DNA of 64,000 nt from Shewanella holmiensis (GTDB lineage: Bacteria; Pseudomonadota; Gammaproteobacteria; Enterobacterales; Shewanellaceae): NCBI RefSeq assembly GCF_025370255.1, contig NZ_JAMTCD010000013.1, positions 1-64,000 of the forward strand. Direction: 5' to 3'. The notes under the pieces were generated by a model, which was given only the letters and a program-made list of their open reading frames with translations, was not told where the DNA came from and did not search any database. The position numbers and the translations under genes were made by a program. Positions within the stretch are counted from its first letter, which is position 1. The number at the start of each line of letters is the position of its first letter. Positions 25,864 through 35,262 of the stretch are shown here, piece after piece.

Positions 25864-26472
25864 ATGACCACTGAGCTTTATTTTATCTATGACTCACATT
25901 GTCCTTGGAGCTACGCCACCACGCCTTTAGTGAATGCGTTGCAAGCAGCCTATCCGCAAATGACAGTGCACTTATTACACAGCGCACATTACATTGGTAC
26001 AGACAGTGCCGGTGAAGATCAAATGGCTGCAGCGGCAAAAATAAGTGGACTTAAATTTGGCCGTGATCATATCCGTTACGTCAATAGCCCTAAAAACTCC
26101 ATTAAAACGGCAAATTTAATGGCATGGTTGCAGGCCAAACAGCCTGAAAAACAATTGGTAACCCTTAATGCGATTCAACGCGCTCACTTTATTGAAGGTA
26201 ATCCACTCGATAATAAACATGACTTCAATGCCATAGTCGAAAACTGCAAGTTATCACCTTCAAATAAAATATTTAAAGATGAACTCAGTATGGAAGCTGA
26301 ATATGTCCTTGAGAACATTATTGAAATACAACAGGTCATTGGCACAACAGGGTTCCCAGTGCTAGTAATGACAGTAGATGACAATGCCATTTTTATCGAT
26401 CATTCTTTGTACCTAAACAATCCACAGGCTGTTGTTGTTGCTGTGGAAAAAGAGATCGCTGCAATAAAATAG
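25864..26472 (+). CDS. DsbA-family thioredoxin-fold protein with CPWS motif
   Basis: A 202-residue cytoplasmic protein of the DsbA/FrnE-like superfamily. The active-site position reads C13-P-W-S16, so only the first cysteine of the usual CxxC is present. The cis-proline loop is TGFPVLV (about 165-171). A mono-cysteine site fits glutathione-conjugating or isomerase-like relatives better than a dithiol oxidase. There is no signal peptide, so it does not act in periplasmic disulfide formation. It has its own terminator (26600-26641). Confidence 0.75.
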   Translation: MTTELYFIYDSHCPWSYATTPLVNALQAAYPQMTVHLLHSAHYIGTDSAGEDQMAAAAKISGLKFGRDHIRYVNSPKNSIKTANLMAWLQAKQPEKQLVTLNAIQRAHFIEGNPLDNKHDFNAIVENCKLSPSNKIFKDELSMEAEYVLENIIEIQQVIGTTGFPVLVMTVDDNAIFIDHSLYLNNPQAVVVAVEKEIAAIK

Positions 26473-26599
26473 TCATCAATGTATTAAGTGATAATTAGCA
26501 AACTTGGATTCGATTTTGATTAAGTAGCTTGGGAGTAATCATTTATCTCAAATAATTATCTATAACAGGCTAATGCTGACTTAAGCTATATGAAAACCA

Positions 26600-26641
26600 A
26601 AAATAAAGCGCTTCCCATGTTCATGGTAGCGCTTTATTTTT
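26600..26641. terminator. bidirectional terminator
   Basis: AAATAAAGCGCT...AGCGCTTTATTT arms (26601-26612 and 26629-26640) with an inner CATG/CATG pairing, between convergent genes at 26472 and 26706. Confidence 0.8.
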
Positions 26642-26705
26642 AGTCCTGAGTTCAATATGAACATCAGTATTTAGCACATAAGCGGGTTATGTCGGTGCGT
26701 AAATC

Positions 26706-26954
26706 TTAACGATAAAACGCTTCAACTTTACCTTTCATCGTCATTGTCAGTGGTTGACCACGGCGATCTAACGCTTTGCCAGCTGGGACTTTTACCCAAC
26801 CTTCACTGATACAATATTCTTCTACATCAAAACGTTCTTTACCGTTTAAGGTAATACCAATTTCATGTTCAAAAATAGCAGCCACATGATGTGGGCTACG
26901 TGGATTAACACTTAAGCGATCGGGTAAAGCAGGTTGTGAAGTTGTGTCGTTCAT
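26706..26954 (-). CDS. DUF3297 family protein
   Basis: An 82-residue protein with the conserved pattern LPDRLSVNPRSPHH, GITLNGKERFDVEEYC and EGWVKVPAGKALDRRGQPLTMTMKGKVEAFY, which I recognise as DUF3297, a widespread proteobacterial family of unknown function. The length is typical and the ribosome site weak. It is monocistronic, sharing the terminator at 26600-26641. Confidence 0.8.
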   Translation of the reverse strand: MNDTTSQPALPDRLSVNPRSPHHVAAIFEHEIGITLNGKERFDVEEYCISEGWVKVPAGKALDRRGQPLTMTMKGKVEAFYR

Positions 26955-27158
26955 AGTCGTTGTCTATTGTGAATAAAGCGTGCGTCATTGTAGGCAATAC
27001 AGGTCGTCTGCTCAAGTATCGATGTCATAATAAATACTCACAAAGCGAATAAATACTTATAAAAACCCAAGTCACTTAGAAACTAACTCAAAGCATAAAA
27101 TTAAGGTGGCTAAATCAAACGCGTCAATCAAGTGATGATAACCATCAAAAAGCCAAAG

Positions 27159-27419
27159 TTAGTTTAGCAGCTCGTGATCTTTAGGTAATTGTTTACTGAT
27201 CCACAATATCAGTTTGTGCTTTCTATTGGGTCCGTCGTCTTTATCTTCAGCTAATGGTTGTATTAACTTATCTTGTACTAATAACCGATAAATACATTCA
27301 ACTTTGTCTTTCGGCGAAATACCTTTACCAAAATCAGCAAAACCACGTTTGTGCGCGTAACCCATGCCAATGTCCATTGCGAGCTTCAGCAGTTTTGTAT
27401 CGTGTTTACCTGCTTTCAT
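27159..27419 (-). CDS. DUF5062 family protein
   Basis: An 86-residue soluble, basic protein. KLLKLAMDIGMGYAHKRGFADFGKGISPKDKVECIYRLLVQDKLI and HKLILWISKQLPKDHELL fit the small DUF5062 family of Vibrio- and Shewanella-type genomes, from memory. Function unknown. It lies alone, about 200 bp upstream of the DUF3297 gene on the same strand, and could share transcription with it. Confidence 0.7.
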   Translation of the reverse strand: MKAGKHDTKLLKLAMDIGMGYAHKRGFADFGKGISPKDKVECIYRLLVQDKLIQPLAEDKDDGPNRKHKLILWISKQLPKDHELLN

Positions 27420-27724
27420 ATGACCACCTAGTCGTGCATTTCAATCATCCCTAAACTACGCGAATATCAGTAAATTACCACCATAAAAATGTAGAAGATG
27501 ACGTAAAAAATAGCTCAGATAGAAGAGAAAGAGGATTTAACCTGCCTTTTTGCTTATGCCTGTTGCTAACAAAGGTTAATCTTAATTTTTCCTCCTAGGC
27601 TAAAAGACTATAGCTTGGTATTGTATTCGCGTTGTCACTTTGTTCCATCCAACAACGCAAAATTAACAACACAAGCACATATCGAACAAATACACCGAAA
27701 GGGCAAAGACCCAAGGATATTTCA

Positions 27725-29878
27725 ATGCGTAAAACTCTTATCACTACAGCAATCAGTGCCGCACTGATGCTGAGTGCCTGTTCAGAACCATCAACAGACG
27801 CCACTATCAATAGCAAAGCAGCAGAGACACCAACAACAATGACTAAAGCACCTGCAAGCGTCGCAAACGTCCTACTGACACCAAGCCCATTGCAATATAT
27901 GGCACCACAGTTCGACAAGTTGCAAGCCAGTGACTATTTGCCAGCATTTGAGCAAGGCATGTTAGAACATAAAGCTGAAATTGAGGCGATTACCAATAAC
28001 AGTGAAGCTGCAACCTTTGAAAACACCATTGTGGCTTTAGAAAAAACAGGTGCAATTTTAGACCGCACTCAACGTATCTTCTTCAATCTTTCAGGATTAA
28101 TTTCAGACGACAACTTCACCAGTGTTGAAGAGCAAATAGTCCCCAAGTTAACTGCACATCAGGACAACATGTATCTTGATGAAAAGCTGTTTGCCCGCAT
28201 TCAGGCTATTTATAAAAACAAAGCGACATTGACTGGTGAAGATCTGCGTTTAGTTGAAGTGTATTACGATAGCTTTGTGCGTGCAGGTGCTGAGTTATCA
28301 CCAGCTGATAAAACTAAAATGCGTGAACTCAATGGCCAGCTAGCTAAACTTGAAACCAGCTTTTCACAAAACTTATTAAAGTCATACAAAGATGATGTGA
28401 TTGTGGTTGAAGATAAAGCGCAACTTGACGGTTTGTCTGATAGCGAAATTGCATCACTTGCCGCAGCAGCTAAAGATGCTGGTAAAACCGGTTACATGAT
28501 CACCTTAGTCAACACTACAGCTCAACCCTTGTTATCTAGCCTTAAAAACCGAGACTTACGTAAAAAACTGTGGGAAACATCGGCCTATCGCGCAATGGAA
28601 ACCAATGCACCGCTCAACATTAACATAGCCAAATTACGCGCCCAAAAAGCCAATCTATTAGGCTATCCAACATGGGCGGCTTATGCTCTTGGCGACCAAA
28701 TGGCTAAAACCCCAGAAGCGGTTTATGGCATTCTTGACGATCTCGCCCCAAAAGCTCTGGTTAAAGCCAAAGTCGAAGCGGCCGATATTCAAGCTGAAAT
28801 CGTTAAAGAGGGTCAAACATTTGAACTGGCACCTTGGGACTGGGCTTTCTATGCGGAAAAAGTCCGTAAAGCCAAATATGATCTAGACGACAGCCAAGTA
28901 AAACCTTATTTCGAAATGAACACAGTATTAAATGATGGTATGTTCTTCGCGATGAATAAACTGTACGGCATTAGCGTAAAACCACGCAATGACTTACCCG
29001 TTTGGCATAAAGATGTCAGCGCCTATGAGATTTTCAATCAAGATGGCAGCTCAATTGGTTTGTTCTACCTCGATCTATATGCCCGCCAGGGTAAACAAGG
29101 TGGCGCATGGATGGATGAACTTGTTAGCCAATCATTCTTAAAAAATACTCAGCCTGTTGTTTACAATGCGCTAAATATACCTAAGCCAGCTGAAGGCCAG
29201 CCAACCCTGATGACATTTGATGAGGTCAGCACCCTATTCCATGAGTTCGGCCACGCTATTCATGGCTTGTATTCACAGGTTAATTACCCAAGTCTAGCGG
29301 GTACGTTAACCGCGCGTGACTTTGTGGAGTTTCCATCACAGGCCAATGAAGATTGGAGCATCGACCCTCAGGTGCTCGCGAACTATGCTAAACACTATCA
29401 AACGGGTGAACCTATTCCTGCCGAGTTATTGGCTAAAGTATTAAAAGCCCATACCTTTAACCAAGGTTTTGGTACCGTGGAATACCTATCAGCGGCGTTA
29501 CTAGACATGGAATGGCACTCAATTACTGCCGACACCGAGATTACCGATGTTGCCGCCTTTGAAAAACAAGCCTTAGCAAAACATGGCTTAGATTACACGC
29601 CAGTTCCCCCACGTTATAAAACCACTTACTTTAGCCACAGCTTTGGCGGCGGTTATTCTGCGGGTTACTACGCCTACTTGTGGACCGAAGTGTTTGCTGC
29701 TGACTCATTCTCTTACATGATGTCGCAGGGTGGATTAACCTTAGAAAACGGTCAAAAATACCGTGACACGGTTTTATCAAAAGGTAACAGCCAGGATTTG
29801 ATGCAAAGCTATATCGACTTTGCCGGTAAAAAACCGTCAACTGACGCGTTATTAAAGCGCCGCGGTTTAGTGCATTAA
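27725..29878 (+). CDS. dcp: M3 family peptidyl-dipeptidase (Dcp-like), lipoprotein
   Basis: M3 peptidases of the Dcp type release C-terminal dipeptides from oligopeptides. From ATG 27725 the protein has 717 residues, starting with a lipoprotein signal and lipobox LSAC (Cys19), so it is exported. The zinc site HEFGH is at 506-510, with the following GLYSQVNYPSLAGT and EFPSQ (third-ligand region). I rejected the ORF's earlier start (31 codons upstream) because it would bury the signal peptide; AAGGAT precedes 27725. It is monocistronic with its own terminator, and functionally overlaps with pepO at 2 kb. Confidence 0.9.
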   Translation: MRKTLITTAISAALMLSACSEPSTDATINSKAAETPTTMTKAPASVANVLLTPSPLQYMAPQFDKLQASDYLPAFEQGMLEHKAEIEAITNNSEAATFENTIVALEKTGAILDRTQRIFFNLSGLISDDNFTSVEEQIVPKLTAHQDNMYLDEKLFARIQAIYKNKATLTGEDLRLVEVYYDSFVRAGAELSPADKTKMRELNGQLAKLETSFSQNLLKSYKDDVIVVEDKAQLDGLSDSEIASLAAAAKDAGKTGYMITLVNTTAQPLLSSLKNRDLRKKLWETSAYRAMETNAPLNINIAKLRAQKANLLGYPTWAAYALGDQMAKTPEAVYGILDDLAPKALVKAKVEAADIQAEIVKEGQTFELAPWDWAFYAEKVRKAKYDLDDSQVKPYFEMNTVLNDGMFFAMNKLYGISVKPRNDLPVWHKDVSAYEIFNQDGSSIGLFYLDLYARQGKQGGAWMDELVSQSFLKNTQPVVYNALNIPKPAEGQPTLMTFDEVSTLFHEFGHAIHGLYSQVNYPSLAGTLTARDFVEFPSQANEDWSIDPQVLANYAKHYQTGEPIPAELLAKVLKAHTFNQGFGTVEYLSAALLDMEWHSITADTEITDVAAFEKQALAKHGLDYTPVPPRYKTTYFSHSFGGGYSAGYYAYLWTEVFAADSFSYMMSQGGLTLENGQKYRDTVLSKGNSQDLMQSYIDFAGKKPSTDALLKRRGLVH

Positions 29879-29928
29879 TCGCTGTTAAGTTTTAGCTTTT
29901 ATCTATTTATATAAAAATCAATAACCAT

Positions 29929-29956
29929 CAAAAAGGGGACTATATGTCCTCTTTTT
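29929..29956 (+). terminator. terminator of the M3 peptidase gene
   Basis: AAAAAGGGGAC-TATAT-GTCCTCTTTTT hairpin about 50 bp after the stop, with a T-run. Confidence 0.75.
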
Positions 29957-30373
29957 ATTGTTCTTCGCCACATCCCCATTACCCCACCCAGATGTGAATT
30001 AACTTAAAATCATATTAAAGAATAAAGGCGCAAACTCTATCAACTTCCGATTTGCAGGAATGCCAGGTAGCAAGCTGATGTTTATCGTAACGACAGTCAA
30101 ATCAATTACTTTCTAAGCGCCATCATTCATGGCGTTAACAGCTTAAAGTAAATGCCATGAATAAGAGAAATCGAGGAAACTGGCTTTATTTATGCCATCA
30201 AGATATCCGTGTAGTTAATCATTCATTTCTTCCCGCTTAAACAGCAATAATTGTTGATGAATACCATTGCTATCCTGACAATTTTTTTTCATTATGCCGT
30301 TGTTCATCAAAGGGAATCGCGTGGCTACATTTGATATATTTTGCACAACAATGATAGCAATACCGCACCATGA

Positions 30374-30542
30374 CTAATGGCAACTCAGTATCGCTTCAGG
30401 TTTAAGTCTGCGAAGTTCGCTAAAAGATGTGGCTATCCCACCATCACCAGATAAAATGGAAGTGGTGTAATAGTTAGTCCAATAGCTACCATCAATGGGC
30501 CACAAACCGTGATCCGCACATTGTGAAGCAGTCTTAATCATC
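30374..30542 (-). pseudogene. possible frameshifted gene remnant
   Basis: On the minus strand one frame from ATG 30542 encodes MIKTASQCADHGLWPIDGSY. After a one-base shift the next frame continues as TNYYTTSILSGDGGIATSF and then SELRRLKPEAILSCH before a stop at 30374. The joined composition looks like protein, but I cannot name a family. It lies in the 689-bp space before the DUF2157 operon. The rest of that space shows no gene. Confidence 0.25.
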
Positions 30543-30567
30543 CTCAGTTTAAATCCAAGGAACAGGA

Positions 30568-31641
30568 ATGATAATTAGAAAACGTTCAGATATTTGGCAA
30601 TGGTTTACTGAAGGTAAAATCGCTCCCCATAATCTTAATGCAGCCATACTCGTGGCTTACCCTCATCCGACACAACACAATTGGCTGCTACTGATTGCTA
30701 ATCTGGTATTGTTTCTTGGCATTTTATTGCTTAGTGCAGGGGTGATATTTTTCATGGCATTCAATTGGGATACATTAGCCAACCTGACTAAGTTTGCAAT
30801 TATTGAAGGTTTATTTATGACCTTTATTGGCGGGTTTTATCTGGCTAATCGGGTAGAAAATGCCTCAAAACCAACTCAATTTGTTGCTCTACATGCAAGC
30901 TGGAGCTTACCCAACGCCATGTTATTGGGTGCCAGTATGATGGTTGGCGCTCTGTTAGCATTAGTCGGACAAACCTATCAAACAGGAGCTGATCCCTGGC
31001 AATTGTTTGCCCTATGGGCACTATTTATTTTACCTTTTGCGGTTATCGCAGGATTCGACCTATTGTGGCTACTGGTTGTGGCATTAATTAATGTCAGTTT
31101 AGGTATTTATTTTGATTCATTTTCACAGCTATTCGGGGTACATCTAGAACACATTCAAGTCATTACTGTTTTTGGTTTAATGAACTTATCTATTCATCTG
31201 CTTTTTAGCCTAGCGCGCAGGTTAACATGGGCGGGTCGATCACGTTTCCAATGCCCCATAGTAGAGGCCACCAGCTTATTAGCAAGTGTTGTTAGCTTAA
31301 GCTGGCTGATGATTTGGGTGGTTTTCGATTTTAACTCCACCGCCCACTCAGGTTTTTACATCTTGGTGTATTTAACCATAATGGCCACGCTATTTGGCTA
31401 CTATCGTTATCGTTTACCAGCGCTTTATCCGCTCACTTTAGTCTTAATCAGCCTTTGTGCGACCATTGTGTCGTTATTATCAAAAGGATTATTTGACAGT
31501 AATGTTCCTGTTGGGATTTTCCTATTCATCGCCATTATTATTATCGGCCTCACTAGCGGCTGCTTATATTGGTTGAAGCTAATTCAACACGAATTTACCG
31601 CCAAAGCCTCCATTAGCCAGGGGGATTTTTGTGATGAATGA
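30568..31641 (+). CDS. DUF2157 domain membrane protein
   Basis: The first gene of a three-gene operon. The 357 residues open with a short cytoplasmic part (WQWFTEGKIAPHNLNAA) typical of DUF2157, then about nine hydrophobic segments. The second gene overlaps its end (start 31634, stop 31641), so translation is coupled. The DUF2157-DUF4401-GDYXXLXY set recurs in many proteobacteria and is thought to form one membrane complex, but its job is unknown. AGGAACAGGA precedes the start. Confidence 0.8.
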   Translation: MIIRKRSDIWQWFTEGKIAPHNLNAAILVAYPHPTQHNWLLLIANLVLFLGILLLSAGVIFFMAFNWDTLANLTKFAIIEGLFMTFIGGFYLANRVENASKPTQFVALHASWSLPNAMLLGASMMVGALLALVGQTYQTGADPWQLFALWALFILPFAVIAGFDLLWLLVVALINVSLGIYFDSFSQLFGVHLEHIQVITVFGLMNLSIHLLFSLARRLTWAGRSRFQCPIVEATSLLASVVSLSWLMIWVVFDFNSTAHSGFYILVYLTIMATLFGYYRYRLPALYPLTLVLISLCATIVSLLSKGLFDSNVPVGIFLFIAIIIIGLTSGCLYWLKLIQHEFTAKASISQGDFCDE

Positions 31642-32812
31642 CCCAATCAACAACCCGATCAAAAAAACAATCAACAACCCAGATAAAAGCCCTATGCACA
31701 AAGCACAGGCGCAGTTATGGCAATCACTCGTTAATCAGGGCGTGGTTGACAACAGCACAGCTCCTGCGATTCAGTTATCAAGCCCCTGGTATATAATAGG
31801 TGCCCAAATTCTTGGCGGGTGGATTGCGGCATTATTTGTGTTGGCATTTGTAATAGCCTGCATCGCTTCTGTTAACGACATGGAACAGTCGATATTAGCG
31901 ATGGGTAGTATCATTACACTTAGCTGTTTAACCTATTATCGAGTCGGTGAAAATAACCAAGAGTTTATACTACAAATGGTATTTGCCTTTAGCATATCAG
32001 GCCAATTGATGATGCTTTGGGGAATTCACGACACCCTAAAACACATAGATGATGGCCTTATAGCTTTAATGTACGCTGTGCTTTTTGCTGTTCATTGGTG
32101 GCTTATTCCACACAAAGCCAATCAATTTATTGCCGCTATCGCTATGGTGCCTTGCTTGCTAGCCATATTGGTAATATACCAACTCAGCCAACTCATTCTG
32201 CCACTATTAATTGTTAGTTTAATGCTAGTGTGGTCGCAGCTTTATCGATGGCCACAGAGTTATCAGCGCCTACGGATGTTAGGGTACGCCATTAGCCTTA
32301 ACTTACTGTTTACCCATTTTGCTTTATCCGATATAGGCCGCTGGATGGATCTTCCCCAAATACTGATGACATTTGACGCCCGCTTTAGTCATTACCTTGC
32401 TGTCGCTATGGTACTGTTATCTGCACTGTGGTTAATCAACCAAGTATTTAATCAGTTAAGCACCCAGCCTATTGAGCTAACAAACACAGCACAGCTTAGC
32501 CGAGTTAAATTTATCGCCATATTAAGCGCAATATTAATCAGTTTATTATCGATTCCCATGGCGGGGATCAGTACAGCATTATTGATGCTGTTATTAGGTT
32601 ACTTCTACAATGAATTCAAACTCCTTGCCCTTGCCATCGGCGCATTAGTTAGCTTTATCGGCCTATATTACTACTCGCTGCACATTAACTTATTCGACAA
32701 ATCATTATGGTTAATGGCCAGTGGTGTGGTGTTATTGCTGATCCGCTTGACGATGGCTTTATCGATTGGCAAAACAATAGCAAACAAGGAGCAACGCCAT
32801 GACGTTCAGTAA
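31634..32812 (+). CDS. DUF4401 domain membrane protein
   Basis: 392 residues with a hydrophilic N-terminal 45 residues (Asn/Lys/Pro-rich with an NNPI-like repeat), then ten or so membrane segments beginning around WYIIGAQILGGWIAALFVLAF. I chose ATG 31634 over the GTG directly before it. Both neighbours overlap it, by 8 and 14 bp, so the three proteins are almost certainly made in fixed proportion. The assignment to DUF4401 rests on operon position and general features as much as on sequence. Confidence 0.75.
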   Translation: MNDPINNPIKKTINNPDKSPMHKAQAQLWQSLVNQGVVDNSTAPAIQLSSPWYIIGAQILGGWIAALFVLAFVIACIASVNDMEQSILAMGSIITLSCLTYYRVGENNQEFILQMVFAFSISGQLMMLWGIHDTLKHIDDGLIALMYAVLFAVHWWLIPHKANQFIAAIAMVPCLLAILVIYQLSQLILPLLIVSLMLVWSQLYRWPQSYQRLRMLGYAISLNLLFTHFALSDIGRWMDLPQILMTFDARFSHYLAVAMVLLSALWLINQVFNQLSTQPIELTNTAQLSRVKFIAILSAILISLLSIPMAGISTALLMLLLGYFYNEFKLLALAIGALVSFIGLYYYSLHINLFDKSLWLMASGVVLLLIRLTMALSIGKTIANKEQRHDVQ

Positions 32813-33287
32813 AAGCGCGATTGGGGTGACACTCAGTGCTTTAGCCATATTGGCACTGGTAAACCTCCGCATTTATCAGCAAGAGCAACAACTGGCTAAC
32901 GGCGACATTGTGGTGTTTGAACTCGCACCTGTCGATCCTCGCTCGCTAATGCAAGGGGACTATATGGCACTAAACTACCAAATCAGCAGCAACATTAGCC
33001 AAGCAACAGACCAAGAAAATGATGATGGTTTATTTGTTGTTACCCTAGCACAACATCAACTTGCTCAATTTGATGCGCTTTATCAGGGGCAAGCGTTGCT
33101 GCCAAATCAACAGTTAATTCAATATCGAGTGCGAAGCGGCAGAGTGAAACTGGCCAGTAATGCCTTTTTCTTTGAAGAGGGCCGAGCAGAAGAGTTTGCC
33201 AAAGCCAAATATGGCGAGTTTAGGGTCAACCCAGCGGGAAAACTACTACTGAGCAACATGCTAGATAAAGATTTTAAACGGATTTAA
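32799..33287 (+). CDS. GDYXXLXY domain protein
   Basis: 162 residues with one N-terminal membrane anchor (about 7-23) and a periplasmic domain. It contains the name-giving motif GDYMALNY at about 63-70, within FELAPVDPRSLMQGDYMALNY. It is the third gene of the DUF2157 operon, starting 14 bp before the end of the DUF4401 gene with AAGGAG upstream. Its single-anchor layout suggests a periplasmic lid or assembly partner for the two polytopic proteins; this is inference. Confidence 0.85.
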   Translation: MTFSKSAIGVTLSALAILALVNLRIYQQEQQLANGDIVVFELAPVDPRSLMQGDYMALNYQISSNISQATDQENDDGLFVVTLAQHQLAQFDALYQGQALLPNQQLIQYRVRSGRVKLASNAFFFEEGRAEEFAKAKYGEFRVNPAGKLLLSNMLDKDFKRI

Positions 33288-33386
33288 TTGCCGCTCATCT
33301 TAATCCACTAAAGTAATACTCATTATCTGCTAGGATTAATACACTGAGCGAAAACGTTAAACGCGTTAGCCCCAAATGGACAAAGT

Positions 33387-34070
33387 ATGGCAACCAAACA
33401 AGTCAGCACCAAAAATAATAATCACACAAACGCATTTAAGTTTTTATTGGCGGGTACGCCGGTTAATATTGATATATCCACCCCAACCGGTGAAATCGGA
33501 CGCTTCAGAACCACCTTTATCGGTTATCTCCCCCAACAATTTATTCTTATCCAATTTCCCGACTCAGCCAAGCTTGGCAAGCACGAACAATACATCATTA
33601 AAAATGTCCCCATAACCGTCCGGGGATTAGTTGAAGGCCACGAAGCCTCTGTGATTGCTTTTCAAACCACCTTAAAGCAAACCTTAAGCACCCCGACCAA
33701 AATATTGGTATTACATTTCCCTGACACTATGGTAATCCATAATTTACGCTCCACTAAACGAGTGTTAACCGAACTTAATTGCACCATCAGCACCAATGGC
33801 AAAGAATATCAGGCCATAATGACAGATGTGTCGTTATCAGGTTGTCACATTAATCTTGCGCAAGGAGGCGTAGATAGCATTATTGAAGACATGTTAGTCA
33901 GTGCTAAATTTTGTGACAACGATCAAGAAGAAGCCACCCTCACCCTATCGTGCAAAGTGTGTAACCTTAAGCCATTTAAGCAGGGTGTTGAATTTGGGGT
34001 AGAGTTTGCAGCCGAGCAATCTTCCACTATCGAATCTATTATCCGTCTTGCACTCTTGTCGGAAAAGTAA
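33387..34070 (+). CDS. PilZ domain protein, YcgR-like (c-di-GMP receptor)
   Basis: 227 residues. The N-terminal half (about 15-110) resembles the YcgR flagellar-brake domain. The C-terminal half is PilZ, with the c-di-GMP-binding pattern intact: RSTKR at 121-125 (RxxxR) and DVSLSG at 147-152 (D/NxSxxG). With two diguanylate cyclases in the window it implies local c-di-GMP output, probably on motility or surface polysaccharide. The next gene, a polysaccharide deacetylase, starts two bases after its stop, so they form an operon. Confidence 0.85.
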   Translation: MATKQVSTKNNNHTNAFKFLLAGTPVNIDISTPTGEIGRFRTTFIGYLPQQFILIQFPDSAKLGKHEQYIIKNVPITVRGLVEGHEASVIAFQTTLKQTLSTPTKILVLHFPDTMVIHNLRSTKRVLTELNCTISTNGKEYQAIMTDVSLSGCHINLAQGGVDSIIEDMLVSAKFCDNDQEEATLTLSCKVCNLKPFKQGVEFGVEFAAEQSSTIESIIRLALLSEK

Positions 34071-34072
34071 TC

Positions 34073-34873
34073 TTGTTGAAAAAAATACTCTTCAGCATCC
34101 ATAACCTAAATCAGTGCTTACTGATTACCTTTGCCTCAATGTGTTCAATATTTAGCTATGCCGAGGCTCCTGCTAATCACTTCACCTGGCCCAATGGCAG
34201 TAAGCTAGCGGTAAGCCTTTCCTATGATGATGCCTTGAATAGTCAGTTAGATAATGTCATACCTGCATTGGATAAACGTAACCTTAAGGCTTCCTTTTAT
34301 GTGGTCATTAATTCACCCGTGCTACTACAACGAAAAGCTGAATGGCAAGCCGCAGTTTTGAATGGTCATGAGCTTGGTAACCATAGTGTTAATCACCCTT
34401 GTAGCGCTTCATTACCTAACCGAGAGTGGGTGCAACAGGCACACAATCTTGACCGCTACACCGTCAAGCAGATGGTGATGGAGCTCGAACAGGCAAATGC
34501 TTTTTTAACCACCCTTGATGGCAAAACTGAACGGACTTATACCGTGCCCTGCGGTGATTTGCTAATTGAAGGCCAACCATACCTTGATAACGTCAGGCAC
34601 CTTTTTGTTGCCATCAAAGGTCATGGCCTTGACCCTCGTTTTACACCAATCCTATATCCCGCAGGTGAAACGGGTAAACAGCTTATCGAATATATTCAGC
34701 AGCAATCCAGTGACACTTTATTAGTGAATATTATTTTTCATGGTGTAGGCGGAGACTACTTATCGGTAACGGCTCAAGCTCATGAAGAGTTAGTGGATTT
34801 TTTAGCCTTGAATAGCCATATCTACTATGTCGACAACTATATTAATTTGATGAAGTATGCCGCTCAACATTAA
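34073..34873 (+). CDS. exported polysaccharide deacetylase (NodB-like)
   Basis: 266 residues from a TTG start at 34073, with GGAAAAG upstream. A signal peptide (about 1-30) precedes a carbohydrate esterase 4 domain. Motif 1 is SYDDAL (Asp52-Asp53) and motif 2 is HELGNHSVNH, with metal ligands His104 and His108. It removes acetyl groups from N-acetylated glycans. Coupling to a PilZ gene suggests that the deacetylated polymer is part of a c-di-GMP-controlled trait such as biofilm matrix; this is inferred from position only. Confidence 0.8.
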   Translation: MLKKILFSIHNLNQCLLITFASMCSIFSYAEAPANHFTWPNGSKLAVSLSYDDALNSQLDNVIPALDKRNLKASFYVVINSPVLLQRKAEWQAAVLNGHELGNHSVNHPCSASLPNREWVQQAHNLDRYTVKQMVMELEQANAFLTTLDGKTERTYTVPCGDLLIEGQPYLDNVRHLFVAIKGHGLDPRFTPILYPAGETGKQLIEYIQQQSSDTLLVNIIFHGVGGDYLSVTAQAHEELVDFLALNSHIYYVDNYINLMKYAAQH

Positions 34874-34953
34874 CGACCATTTTAGATAACACAATTAACC
34901 CCCTTCAATAGTGAACCATACGATGAATGAATTGATTTATCTGAGGTATAACG

Positions 34954-35222
34954 CTAGGGTCTGTTGATCTTTGCTGGTGGAATTTTGTTCGAGATAAAAA
35001 CGAATTAAGCGCGGCGAGTGGAGTGAAGCCTAGCAATCTAAGCAAAGTTCACTCAACAAAGCGTAATTCGTTTTTAGCCGAATCCTTCGGACAGCGTTTG
35101 TTGGCCATTTTTACTTCGTTATCGGCTTATTATGTAGAATAACTACACAGCCAAGCCTCTGCCTTGTATAATTGGCCAACAATTCGCTGCAAAAACAACC
35201 TTGAAAGATCAACAGACCCTAG
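34954..35222. mobile_element. 267-bp MITE with perfect 19-bp terminal inverted repeats
   Basis: CTAGGGTCTGTTGATCTTT (34954-34972) and AAAGATCAACAGACCCTAG (35204-35222) are perfect inverted repeats. Counting TA as target, the element proper runs from GGGTCTG to CAGACCC with TA on both sides, as for Tc1/IS630-type elements. Inside are further foldbacks: GTTGGCCA near 35099 with TTGGCCAAC near 35172, and ATAAAAACGAATTA near 34996 with TAATTCGTTTTTA near 35063. No ORF is present. It sits between the deacetylase and the serine hydrolase and fills most of that 389-bp space. Confidence 0.75.
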
Positions 35223-35262
35223 GTTACTGAACATACATTAATTTATCTATTGGGAAATCTCG

